DNA of 24,141 nt, from the NCBI GenBank assembly GCA_964343355.1, contig CAYFJC010000015.1, positions 1 through 24,141 on the forward strand. Direction: 5' to 3'. The notes beneath the pieces were generated by a model. That model saw only the letters and a list, made by a program, of their open reading frames with translations, ran no database searches and was not told the origin of the DNA. Origin of the DNA: MED-G78 sp964343355 (GTDB lineage Bacteria; Pseudomonadota; Gammaproteobacteria; Magnimaribacterales; D2472). Position numbers and translations under genes: made by a program. Positions 13,857-21,357 of this stretch are shown here, piece by piece; position 1 is the stretch's first letter; each line of letters opens with the position of its first letter.

Positions 13857-14867
13857 ATGGAAAGAGTTTTAGTAACGGGTGGTTCGGGTTTTATAGGATT
13901 GCATTGCATTCAACAATTATTAGATCAGGGTTATGACGTTAGATGCACCGCGAGATCAGAATCTAAAAAACAAGAAATTGTTGACTCAATGATAAAGAAT
14001 TCATCAAATGCTAATAATCTTGAAGTAGTGATGGCAGATTTGTTAAAGGATGAGGGTTGGAATGAAGCCGTATCCGGATGTGAATATGTTTTACATGTAG
14101 CATCGCCTTTTATCTTAGAAGTTCCTAGTGATGAAAATGTTTTAATCAAACCTGCAGTGGAGGGAACCTTGAGAGTTCTCAATGCATGTAAAGATAATAA
14201 GGTTAAAAAAGTTGTTCTTACATCTTCAGTCGCAGCAGTAGCATATGGCCATAAAGAGGAGAAAGTTTATGATGAAAATGACTGGTCAGATACTGGCCCA
14301 GGCATAACACCATATGCAAAAAGTAAAACTCTTGCTGAAAAGGCTGCGTGGGATTTTGTAAATGAGTTATCTGCTGAAGATAAGTTTGAACTTACCGTCA
14401 TTAATCCAGTTGCAGTAACAGGGCCCATGCTAACTAGTGATATTGGAACTTCTAATGAGCTTTTGGTAAAGCTAGCTGGTGGTTCTATGCCAGCATGTCC
14501 TAGAACACATATGGGATTTATTGATGTGAGAGATGTAGCTAAGGCGCATATATTTTCTATGAAATCTGAAAAAACGAATGGCGAAAGAATTATAGTCAGT
14601 GAGAAGGAAATGTTTTTTGTTGAAATGAGTAGAGCTCTTAATAATGCTGGTTTTAAGAAAGCCCCTAAGAGAGAAATGCCTAATTTCATGGTAAAAGTAA
14701 TGGCACTTTTCATCAAAGAATTAAGTGGTGTTGTAGGCAGCCTTGGCAAAAAGGTTACAACTGATAAGTCTAAAGCTAAGAATTTATTTGATTGGGAGTA
14801 TGTTTCTGCTGAAGACTCAGCAATAGAGGCTACCAAGCAGTTAGTGTCCATGGGGCTAGTGAAATAA
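13857..14867 (+). CDS. NAD(P)-dependent epimerase/aldehyde reductase (dihydroflavonol reductase-like extended SDR)
   Basis: A 336-residue extended SDR. VLVTGGSGFIG at 4-14 is the extended-SDR Gly motif, with Arg33 in CTARSESKK fitting NADP(H). VLHVASPF is at about 78-85, catalytic Ser is near 123-124 (LTSSVAA), and YAKSK at 153-157 supplies Tyr and Lys. GFIDVRDVAKAH (about 221-232) is typical of the dihydroflavonol-4-reductase and aldehyde reductase (Gre2-like) group, whose members reduce aldehydes, ketones and methylglyoxal. It starts behind AGGAG and ends 2 nt before the merR start, so the three genes form one operon. The substrate remains open. Confidence 0.9.
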   Translation: MERVLVTGGSGFIGLHCIQQLLDQGYDVRCTARSESKKQEIVDSMIKNSSNANNLEVVMADLLKDEGWNEAVSGCEYVLHVASPFILEVPSDENVLIKPAVEGTLRVLNACKDNKVKKVVLTSSVAAVAYGHKEEKVYDENDWSDTGPGITPYAKSKTLAEKAAWDFVNELSAEDKFELTVINPVAVTGPMLTSDIGTSNELLVKLAGGSMPACPRTHMGFIDVRDVAKAHIFSMKSEKTNGERIIVSEKEMFFVEMSRALNNAGFKKAPKREMPNFMVKVMALFIKELSGVVGSLGKKVTTDKSKAKNLFDWEYVSAEDSAIEATKQLVSMGLVK

Positions 14868-14869
14868 TT

Positions 14870-15220
14870 ATGTACAACATTTCAGAAATCTCAAAAGAGA
14901 CAGGATTAACCAAACACACCCTACGTTATTATGAAAAGATTGAACTGCTTGCTATAAAGAAAGATGAAAAAGGACACAGAATATATAAGCAAACTGATAT
15001 AGGAGCACTTACCTTTATCAAGTGCTTAACAAAAACAGGGATGCCTTTAGACCAAATTAAAGAGATGAGTTCGCTTGCCTTAATTAATCCAGAAGAAAAT
15101 GCTGAGCGCATTCTTAGCATGCTGCAAATTCATAAAGATAAAATACTTTTAGATATTAAAGCGAGCAAAGAAAGTTTAAAAATGATAGAAGCGAAGATAG
15201 AAACCGCTCTAAAACTATAA
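14870..15220 (+). CDS. MerR-family transcriptional regulator, NmlR/AdhR-like
   Basis: A 116-residue regulator. The winged helix-turn-helix opens with YNISEISKETGLTKHTLRYYEKIELL (residues 2-27), the canonical MerR DNA-binding start. It continues through GHRIYKQTDI and TFIKCLTKTGMPLDQIKEM, and ends in a dimerisation coiled coil (about 75-116). There is one cysteine in the whole protein, Cys52. In the NmlR/AdhR group, as I recall, a single conserved Cys at this position senses aldehydes and other thiol-reactive electrophiles. Metal-sensing MerR proteins instead carry several ligands near the C-terminus, which are absent here. It probably binds the spacer dyads at 12959-12974 and 3553-3573. It starts 2 nt after the reductase gene. 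Confidence 0.92.
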   Translation: MYNISEISKETGLTKHTLRYYEKIELLAIKKDEKGHRIYKQTDIGALTFIKCLTKTGMPLDQIKEMSSLALINPEENAERILSMLQIHKDKILLDIKASKESLKMIEAKIETALKL

Positions 15221-15249
15221 ACAACAAGAGAGAACCTCTATTTAAATAT

Positions 15250-15897
15250 ATGCAATCTATTAAAGCAGTTTTTTGGGATTTTGGTGGGGTTATAACCACG
15301 AGTCCTTTTGACTCTTTTAATCTTTACGAAGAAAAAAATAATCTTGAAAAAGATTTTATAAGAAGGGTTAATTCTACTAATCCAGATACTAATGCTTGGG
15401 CTAAGCTAGAGCGAAATGAAATCGATCTAAGAGAATTTAATGATTTATTTTTAACTGAAAGCACTAGTCTAGGAAATCCAATCCCTGGTATAGATGTCAT
15501 TAGCTTGCTTCAAGGCCAGCTTAGACCCGAAATGATACAAGCTCTTCAAGTGATCAAAGGCAATTTAATTCAAGCATGCCTCACTAATAATATTGTATCT
15601 CCTGAAACCCAATTAAATGATCAAAATGTCTCTATTGCTGGCAAGAATGAAGAAGTTATGGCTTTATTTGATTTTGTTATAGCATCCAGTGAACAAAATG
15701 TTCGAAAACCTGATCCTGCTTTTTATCATTTAGCTCTAGAAAGAGCTGGAATAAATCCTGAAGAGGCTGTTTTTCTTGATGATCTTGGTATTAATCTTAA
15801 GCCAGCAAAAGCATTAGGTATGCATACTATTAAGGTAACTAATTCTCAAGATGCTTTAAAAGAACTTAATGCTCTTCTATCCATAGATATACTCTAA
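15250..15897 (+). CDS. HAD-superfamily (subfamily IA) hydrolase
   Basis: A 215-residue HAD hydrolase. Motif I is FWDFGGVIT at 8-16 with nucleophile Asp10. Motif II is CLTNN with Thr112, motif III is RKPDPAFY with Lys153, and motif IV is FLDDLGINLKPA with Asp177-Asp178. The second Asp of the phosphatase motif (DxD) is Gly12 here, as in the ACAD10/epoxide-hydrolase-N-like HAD group. A standard phosphatase role is therefore uncertain, and a dehalogenase or another phosphoryl transfer is possible. A four-helix C1 cap occupies about residues 18-95. It begins 29 nt after merR with GAGAGAAC upstream, so it may be the last gene of the MerR operon. Confidence 0.85.
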   Translation: MQSIKAVFWDFGGVITTSPFDSFNLYEEKNNLEKDFIRRVNSTNPDTNAWAKLERNEIDLREFNDLFLTESTSLGNPIPGIDVISLLQGQLRPEMIQALQVIKGNLIQACLTNNIVSPETQLNDQNVSIAGKNEEVMALFDFVIASSEQNVRKPDPAFYHLALERAGINPEEAVFLDDLGINLKPAKALGMHTIKVTNSQDALKELNALLSIDIL

Positions 15898-15905
15898 GGT
15901 TTATA

Positions 15906-15957
15906 CTTATATAAATTCTGGCACACCCGATGTCATAAAAATGCCAGGTTATATAAG
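15906..15957 (+). promoter_or_regulatory. Long imperfect hairpin reaching into the acylase ribosome binding site
   Basis: The left arm CTTATATAA-ATT-CTGGCA (15906-15923) pairs with the right arm TGCCAG-G-TTATATAAG (15942-15957). That is 15 pairs with a 3-versus-1 internal bulge and an 18-nt loop. The end of the right arm (AAG, 15955-15957) is the beginning of the AAGGAAG ribosome binding site (15955-15961) for the ATG at 15966. In RNA it could hide part of that site. As DNA it could be a repressor site. There is no T-run, so a simple terminator is unlikely. Confidence 0.6.
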
Positions 15958-15965
15958 GAAGAAAA

Positions 15966-18068
15966 ATGCAGTTAAATATCAAATATGCTTTAGCAATAAT
16001 TTTATTATGTGGGTTGAATATAAATCTAATCTCTAGTGAGGTTAATCCTCAATATAGCGCAACAATAACAAGAGATATATTTGGCGTTCCTCATGTTCAT
16101 GGTGCCACAGATGCAGATGCAGCTTTTGGACTAGCCTATGCGCAAGCGGATGACGATATCATCAATATTCTTACCACAATAGATTTAGCAAGGGCTGGCT
16201 CTGGTTTAAAAAATGGTCGTGATGGAGCTGTAACAGACTATTTAATTAAAGCTCTGGGTATTAGAGAGTTGGTAGAAGAAAGATACGAAGAAGATTTATC
16301 ACAGGAAGTTCAGGCAGTATTAAAAGGTTTTGTTGCAGGATTAAATTATTGGATGTCTTTAAATCTTGATCAAAATATTAAAGACTATTATCCAGTTAAT
16401 GAGATTGATTTAGTTTCAAGTTTTGCAATTCAAGGTTTATTCTTTTCAGGAATAGACGGAGCCATTAAAGATTTGATGGCTACTCCCAAAGAGGTAAGTG
16501 CAGCAGAGCTAGATAAAGGTGGCGAGTCATTACAAGTTGCAAGCTTGGTAGCAGGCTCAAATGCTTTTGCTTTGAATTCAAATAAAACAACTGATGGGAA
16601 AACTAGACTTATTATTAATTCTCATCAGCCTTTAGATGGTCCAGTTGCTTGGTATGAAGCTCATATTTCAAGTGATGAAGGCTGGAACATGATGGGAGGA
16701 TTGTTTCCTGGGGCTCCTTTTGTTTTTGTTGGTTTTAATCAAAATTTAGGTTGGGGCATGACGGTAAATGGACCAGATTTAACAGACGCATTTAAGCTTA
16801 AGATCAATCCAGACAATGAAAACCAATATTTACTTGATGGTAAATGGGAAGACTTTGATATTAAAAATATTAAGTTGCCGGTTAAAATCTTTGGACCAAT
16901 TAGGTGGACTTTTAATAGAGAAGCTAAATTTTCAAAACATGGCTTAGTTCTCGAGACTGAGTCGGGTTCTTATTCTCTTAAGTTCGCCGGTATGAAAGAA
17001 ATTCGTCAAGCTGATCAGTGGTTTGCTATGAATAAAGCCCAAAATAAACAAGAGTGGTTAGAGGCAATGAAAATGCGTGCTATTACTTCCTTTAATGCAG
17101 TTTATGCTGATAAAGAAGATAACATCATGCTTCTGCATAACACGGCCGGGCCTATAAGAAATGAAGCTTATGATTGGTCGCTCCCTGTTGATGGAACCAA
17201 TTCAGAACTTATCTGGGATGAAATAACTCCTTTTAATGAAATACCTTTATTGGTTAATCCAAAATCTGGCTGGATTGTAAGCGCAAACCAAGATCCATTT
17301 AGAGCATCTGCAATTGCAGATAACTTAAAACGTAGCGATTATTCTCCTACCCTTGGAATAGAAACCAAAATGACAAATCGAGCATATAGAGTCATTGAAA
17401 TTTTTGATAATGATAAAAAGTTTGATGAAAAAGATCTTCTAGATGCAAAATTTGATAATGAGTATTCTAAAGAATCAAGATCTGTAAAGTATTTAAAAAA
17501 TATTCTTGAAAAAGAATATGAAGATGAAGAACTTAAACAGGCGCAAAGCATTTTAAATGCTTGGGATCTTAAAACAGATAACAACAATAGATCAGCTGCT
17601 CTTGGAGTTTGTGTACTTCAAGAAGAGTGGATTTCATTTATGAGCAGAATAGTTGCTCCGAATGCAGATGAAATATTTAAAAAATGCATTGATATGATTA
17701 AAGGTTCATTTGATAGAGTTGATCCACTTTGGTCAGAAGTAAACTTTCTAGTTCGAGGTGATCTAGCACTGCCTATTCAAGGTGGGCCAGATACTCTTAG
17801 AGCCGTCTATGGCAGGCCACAAGATGATGGAACCCTAAAAGCAGTTGCTGGTGATGGCTTAGTAGTAGCTTTAGCTTGGGATTCTTTAGGCAATCAAGAA
17901 AGTCAAAGTATTCATCAATATGGCAGCGCTACCCAAGACGCATCATCAAAGCATTACGGTGACCAAGTGCAATTATTTGTAGATGAAAAGATGAAGCCAA
18001 CATTTTTTGATAAGGTAGAACTGAAAAAAAATACTGAAAGTGTAATTACAGTTCCATTTAAGAAATAA
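15966..18068 (+). CDS. Penicillin acylase family (Ntn-hydrolase) protein, exported
   Basis: A 700-residue precursor. A hydrophobic signal sequence covers about residues 5-23. The alpha-chain part has RDIFGVPHVHGATDADAAFGLAYAQADDD (36-64), the classic N-terminal block of penicillin and acyl-homoserine-lactone acylases. Residues 194-203 read LVAGSNAFAL, so self-cleavage before Ser198 would create the beta-chain with Ser198 as nucleophile. Later blocks include NSHQPL and WYEAHI, then FPGAPFVFVGFNQNLGWGMT. Cleaved members act in the periplasm on N-acyl amides such as acyl-homoserine lactones, beta-lactams or acylated peptides. The length is slightly below typical. It starts behind AAGGAAG within a hairpin. 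The SDR gene follows 16 nt later. Confidence 0.92.
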   Translation: MQLNIKYALAIILLCGLNINLISSEVNPQYSATITRDIFGVPHVHGATDADAAFGLAYAQADDDIINILTTIDLARAGSGLKNGRDGAVTDYLIKALGIRELVEERYEEDLSQEVQAVLKGFVAGLNYWMSLNLDQNIKDYYPVNEIDLVSSFAIQGLFFSGIDGAIKDLMATPKEVSAAELDKGGESLQVASLVAGSNAFALNSNKTTDGKTRLIINSHQPLDGPVAWYEAHISSDEGWNMMGGLFPGAPFVFVGFNQNLGWGMTVNGPDLTDAFKLKINPDNENQYLLDGKWEDFDIKNIKLPVKIFGPIRWTFNREAKFSKHGLVLETESGSYSLKFAGMKEIRQADQWFAMNKAQNKQEWLEAMKMRAITSFNAVYADKEDNIMLLHNTAGPIRNEAYDWSLPVDGTNSELIWDEITPFNEIPLLVNPKSGWIVSANQDPFRASAIADNLKRSDYSPTLGIETKMTNRAYRVIEIFDNDKKFDEKDLLDAKFDNEYSKESRSVKYLKNILEKEYEDEELKQAQSILNAWDLKTDNNNRSAALGVCVLQEEWISFMSRIVAPNADEIFKKCIDMIKGSFDRVDPLWSEVNFLVRGDLALPIQGGPDTLRAVYGRPQDDGTLKAVAGDGLVVALAWDSLGNQESQSIHQYGSATQDASSKHYGDQVQLFVDEKMKPTFFDKVELKKNTESVITVPFKK

Positions 18069-18084
18069 ATTTTTAGGAGACAAT

Positions 18085-19062
18085 ATGATATCTGCAAACC
18101 AAAAACCTACAGGCTCACATTTTGGAGCTAAATCTGAACCAAGTGAAGTATTAGAAGGTATTGAGCTTCATGGAAAAAATGTAATTGTTACTGGAGGCTA
18201 TTCAGGTATTGGTCTTGAAACTACAAGAGCTTTAAAAGATTGTGGAGCTAGAGTAATCGTTCCAGCAAGAAGAAAAGATGTGGCTGAGACAGCCTTAGAT
18301 GGAATTATTTCATCTAACGATATTATCGAAATGGATCTGGCGGATACAAACTCAGTTCAGCAGTTTGTAGATAATTTTACTGAATTAGATATTTCCTTAG
18401 ATCTGCTGATAAATAATGCTGGAGTTATGGCTTGTCCAGAAGGCCGCATTGGAGATGGCTGGGAACGTCAATTTGGCGTTAACCAAATAGGCCATTTCGT
18501 ATTAACTAAAGGTTTAATGGAAGTAATGGAAAAGAGTGAAGGATCTAGATTTGTAAGCCTTTCATCATCTGCTCATTCACTAACTTCTATCTTATGGGAT
18601 GATATTCATTTCAACGAAACGCCATATGACAAATGGGTTGCCTATGGGCAATCTAAAACAGCCTCGTCTCTTATCGCAATTGAGTTTGATAGGCTAATGA
18701 AAGATAAGGGAGTAAGGGGTTTTAGTGTCCACCCTGGTGGGATTATGACTCCACTTCAAAGACATCTTGAAAATGAAGAGATGGTAGCTATGGGATGGAT
18801 CAAGGAAGATGGCTCGCCTTCAGATATGGCTGCATCATTCTTTAAATCAACAACTCAAGGAGCAACCACTTCATTATGGTGCGCAACAAATACTGCATTA
18901 GATGACATTGGGGGAGTTTTTTGCGAGAATTGTGATGTCTCCGTATTAAAAAATGAGGTAGACGAATCCATGAAAAGGTTTGTAGGTGTTGCAGATTGGG
19001 CTGTTGATTCAGAAGAAGCAACAAGATTGTGGGAAACAACAGAGCATATGCTTAGTAGCTAA
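18085..19062 (+). CDS. Short-chain dehydrogenase/reductase, retinol-dehydrogenase-like
   Basis: A 325-residue SDR. A 25-residue lead precedes the Rossmann core. TGGYSGIG at 36-43 binds the nucleotide, with Arg62-Arg63 (PARRKD) favouring NADP(H). NNAGVMA is at 110-116, catalytic Ser is in SLSSSAHS (158-165), and YGQSK at 187-191 gives Tyr and Lys. The NNAGVMACPE and SVHPGGIMTPLQRH patterns resemble the retinol dehydrogenase/WW-domain oxidoreductase-like branch. The C-terminal extension of about 60 residues contains CENCDV and an acidic tail. It starts behind TTAGGAGAC and ends 7 nt before the malonyl-CoA decarboxylase start. The substrate is unknown. Confidence 0.92.
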   Translation: MISANQKPTGSHFGAKSEPSEVLEGIELHGKNVIVTGGYSGIGLETTRALKDCGARVIVPARRKDVAETALDGIISSNDIIEMDLADTNSVQQFVDNFTELDISLDLLINNAGVMACPEGRIGDGWERQFGVNQIGHFVLTKGLMEVMEKSEGSRFVSLSSSAHSLTSILWDDIHFNETPYDKWVAYGQSKTASSLIAIEFDRLMKDKGVRGFSVHPGGIMTPLQRHLENEEMVAMGWIKEDGSPSDMAASFFKSTTQGATTSLWCATNTALDDIGGVFCENCDVSVLKNEVDESMKRFVGVADWAVDSEEATRLWETTEHMLSS

Positions 19063-19069
19063 ATAAAAA

Positions 19070-20320
19070 ATGAGTTTTTTTCAAAATATAATATCTTCGA
19101 TCATGAGCGGCACTCTAAAGAATAATTTATTTGGCGGAGAAGACTTTGGAGTTTTACATAAGGATATTAATAAAGCGCTTGAATCTGTGATGACCTCTAG
19201 CGGAGAAGTCTCATCTTTAGTCTACGCCGAGCATCTTTTAACATTAATTGAACAACTTAATGATAATGATCTTGTTAGTTTTTTAAAAAAACTCTCAGAA
19301 GATTATGATATTGACCCCTTAGCCTTATCAAAGGTATCAAAAGAATACTCAGCAAATAAAACACAAGCAAACTTAGAGAAAATTTCTCAAACATCTGAAC
19401 CTCAATGGGTAGAGCTATTCAGGAGACTTAATACCACCCCAAATGGCACGGTTAGGTTAGTTAGACTAAGAGAAAATATTAGAAGTCTTGTTAAAAACAA
19501 TCCAGACATAGCATTTTTTAATTCAAGCTTGCTAAATCTCTTTAAAAGTTGGTTTAATCCATCATTTCTTGTTTTAGAGAAAATAGACTGGTCAACTCCT
19601 GCAAATATACTTGAAAAAATCATCGAATATGAAGCTGTGCATGAGATTAATTCCTGGGGTGACTTAAGAGCAAGATTAGCTCCTGAAGATAGAAGGTGTT
19701 TCGCCTTTTTCCATCCTTTAATTCCTGATGAACCTCTCATATTTGTTGAAGTTGCTTTATGCAACAAGATGCCTGAATCAATCAATGAGGTAATTAATAT
19801 TGATAGAGAAATAACTGAATACAAAGATATTAATACGGCAGTGTTTTACTCTATTTCTAACTGCCAAGATGGTCTTGCAGGAATCTCATTTGGTAACTTC
19901 CTGATTAAAAAGGTAGCTCATAAACTAAAACAAGAATTAGATAATTTAAATAAGTTTGTAACCTTGTCACCAGCTCCTGGTTTTGTAAGATGGCTAGAAA
20001 AAAAATCATTACAAGACAAAATAGATGATGATAGCTTGCTAACCCAAGCAATATTGTATTTAACAGAATCTGAAAGAGAAGATAATTCACCCAATGATCC
20101 AGTCGCCAAGTTCCATTTAGGCAATGGAGCAATATTAGAAAAAATTAATCTAAATGCAGACCTTTCTGCTAAAGGGATGTCTCAATCAAAAGGTGTAATG
20201 GTAAATTATTTATATAATCTTGAATTGCTAGAAAGAAATCATGAATTATTTTTCAAAACAAAAAATGTTCAGGTATCAGATGGCTTAAAATCTTTAAAGA
20301 AAAAATTACAAATTCATTAA
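19070..20320 (+). CDS. Malonyl-CoA decarboxylase
   Basis: A 416-residue protein matching the bacterial malonyl-CoA decarboxylase family. An N-terminal helical domain (1-140) is followed by the GNAT-fold catalytic domain with CFAFFHPLIPDEPLIFVEVAL (210-230), YSISNCQDGLAGISFGNFLIKKV (260-282), LSPAPGF (299-305), FHLGNGA (348-354) and SKGVMVNYLY (373-382). By comparison with the family, Ser261 or Ser263 and His349 are the catalytic pair. The reaction converts malonyl-CoA to acetyl-CoA and CO2, returning malonyl-CoA to central metabolism or limiting inhibition by it. No malonyl-CoA synthetase or malonate transporter is adjacent. It has a weak ribosome binding site and follows the SDR gene by 7 nt. 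Confidence 0.93.
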   Translation: MSFFQNIISSIMSGTLKNNLFGGEDFGVLHKDINKALESVMTSSGEVSSLVYAEHLLTLIEQLNDNDLVSFLKKLSEDYDIDPLALSKVSKEYSANKTQANLEKISQTSEPQWVELFRRLNTTPNGTVRLVRLRENIRSLVKNNPDIAFFNSSLLNLFKSWFNPSFLVLEKIDWSTPANILEKIIEYEAVHEINSWGDLRARLAPEDRRCFAFFHPLIPDEPLIFVEVALCNKMPESINEVINIDREITEYKDINTAVFYSISNCQDGLAGISFGNFLIKKVAHKLKQELDNLNKFVTLSPAPGFVRWLEKKSLQDKIDDDSLLTQAILYLTESEREDNSPNDPVAKFHLGNGAILEKINLNADLSAKGMSQSKGVMVNYLYNLELLERNHELFFKTKNVQVSDGLKSLKKKLQIH

Positions 20321-20325
20321 TAATA

Positions 20326-20354
20326 TTGGGTTAGAATGTCGCTATTAATACAAT
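20326..20354 (+). promoter_or_regulatory. Candidate promoter for the nitronate-monooxygenase family gene
   Basis: TTGGGT (20326-20331), a 17-bp spacer and TACAAT (20349-20354). The predicted start is only about 8 nt before the ATG at 20369, and there is no ribosome binding site, so a nearly leaderless transcript is suggested. Neither box is fully consensus. Confidence 0.4.
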
Positions 20355-20368
20355 AAATTATACTAATT

Positions 20369-21340
20369 ATGTCATTACCAAAAATTCTTGAAGGCAATTT
20401 ATCCGTACCTGTAATAGGTTCCCCATTATTCTTAGTATCAGGCCCTGAGCTTGTAATTGCTCAGTGTAAAGCTGGTATTGTTGGATCTTTCCCGGCTCTT
20501 AATGCTAGACCTCAAAGCGTTTTAGGTGATTGGATTGTCAGAATTAAAACTGAGCTTGCTGAATATCAGGCTGCAAATCCAGATAAAAAAGTTGCACCTT
20601 TTGCTGTAAATCAAATATGCCATGCTTCAAATGACCGCCTTATGGATGATATGCAAACTTGTGTAGAGCATGAAGTTCCAATCATCATCACTTCATTAAG
20701 ACCACCTGCTGAACTTGTCGAGGCTGCCCATAGCTATGGTGGATTAGTTTTTCATGATGTTATTAGTGTTAGGCATGCAAAAAAAGCAGCTGAGCAAGGT
20801 GTTGACGGTTTAATACTGGTTTGTGCAGGAGCAGGAGGACATGCTGGCGCTTTATCACCATTTGCTTTAGTTAGAGAGGTGAAAGAATGGTTTGATGGAA
20901 CTATTATCCTTTCAGGATCTATTGGAGATGGATATTCCGTTGCTTCATCTTTAGCTTTAGGAGCTGACCTTGCATATATGGGTACTAGATTTATTGCCAC
21001 TGCAGAAGCTAATGCTGATGCTGAATACAAAAAGATGCTTGAAGAAAGTGCGGCGGATGACATTGTTTATTCATCCCTCTTTACTGGTGTACATGGAAAT
21101 TACCTTAAACCTTCAATAGATAAAGCAGGACTAGATTCAAATAATCTCCCAGAGGCTGATAAAACTAGCATGAATTTTGGGTCTGGTGGAAACACTGATG
21201 CAAAAGCTTGGAAAGATATATGGGGCTCAGGTCAAGGTATAGGCGGGATAGTAGACTCACCTCCTGTGCAAGAACTGGTAGATAGAATTAAGTCAGAATA
21301 TGAAGAAGCTGGTCGAGAATTTATAAGGAAGTCTTCATAG
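20369..21340 (+). CDS. Nitronate monooxygenase family (FMN TIM-barrel) protein
   Basis: A 323-residue protein with the 2-nitropropane dioxygenase/nitronate monooxygenase pattern. PVIGSPLFLVSGPELV (14-29) opens the FMN barrel. CAGAGGHAGALSP (152-164) carries the FMN-contacting Gly run and His158, the usual catalytic base. LSGSIGDGYSVASSLALGADLAYMGTRFIAT (184-214) binds the FMN phosphate. These enzymes oxidise nitronates such as propionate-3-nitronate, and some family members act on other CoA or enoyl substrates. The middle and C-terminal parts (HGNYLKPSIDKAG, QGIGGIVD) match the class seen in many marine bacteria. It probably has its own promoter. The lipoprotein hydrolase gene follows after 17 nt. 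Confidence 0.92.
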   Translation: MSLPKILEGNLSVPVIGSPLFLVSGPELVIAQCKAGIVGSFPALNARPQSVLGDWIVRIKTELAEYQAANPDKKVAPFAVNQICHASNDRLMDDMQTCVEHEVPIIITSLRPPAELVEAAHSYGGLVFHDVISVRHAKKAAEQGVDGLILVCAGAGGHAGALSPFALVREVKEWFDGTIILSGSIGDGYSVASSLALGADLAYMGTRFIATAEANADAEYKKMLEESAADDIVYSSLFTGVHGNYLKPSIDKAGLDSNNLPEADKTSMNFGSGGNTDAKAWKDIWGSGQGIGGIVDSPPVQELVDRIKSEYEEAGREFIRKSS

Positions 21341-21357
21341 GAAATGTTAATTTTTAG

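Noticed and set aside
14267..14851. Long minus-strand ORF of 194 codons inside the epimerase gene
   Set aside because: It is a shadow of a clear extended-SDR gene. The Ser- and Leu-rich translation has no domain pattern and there is no start signal.
19905..20132. Overlapping minus-strand ORFs within malonyl-CoA decarboxylase
   Set aside because: They lie opposite the conserved catalytic domain and have no start signals or homology-like patterns.
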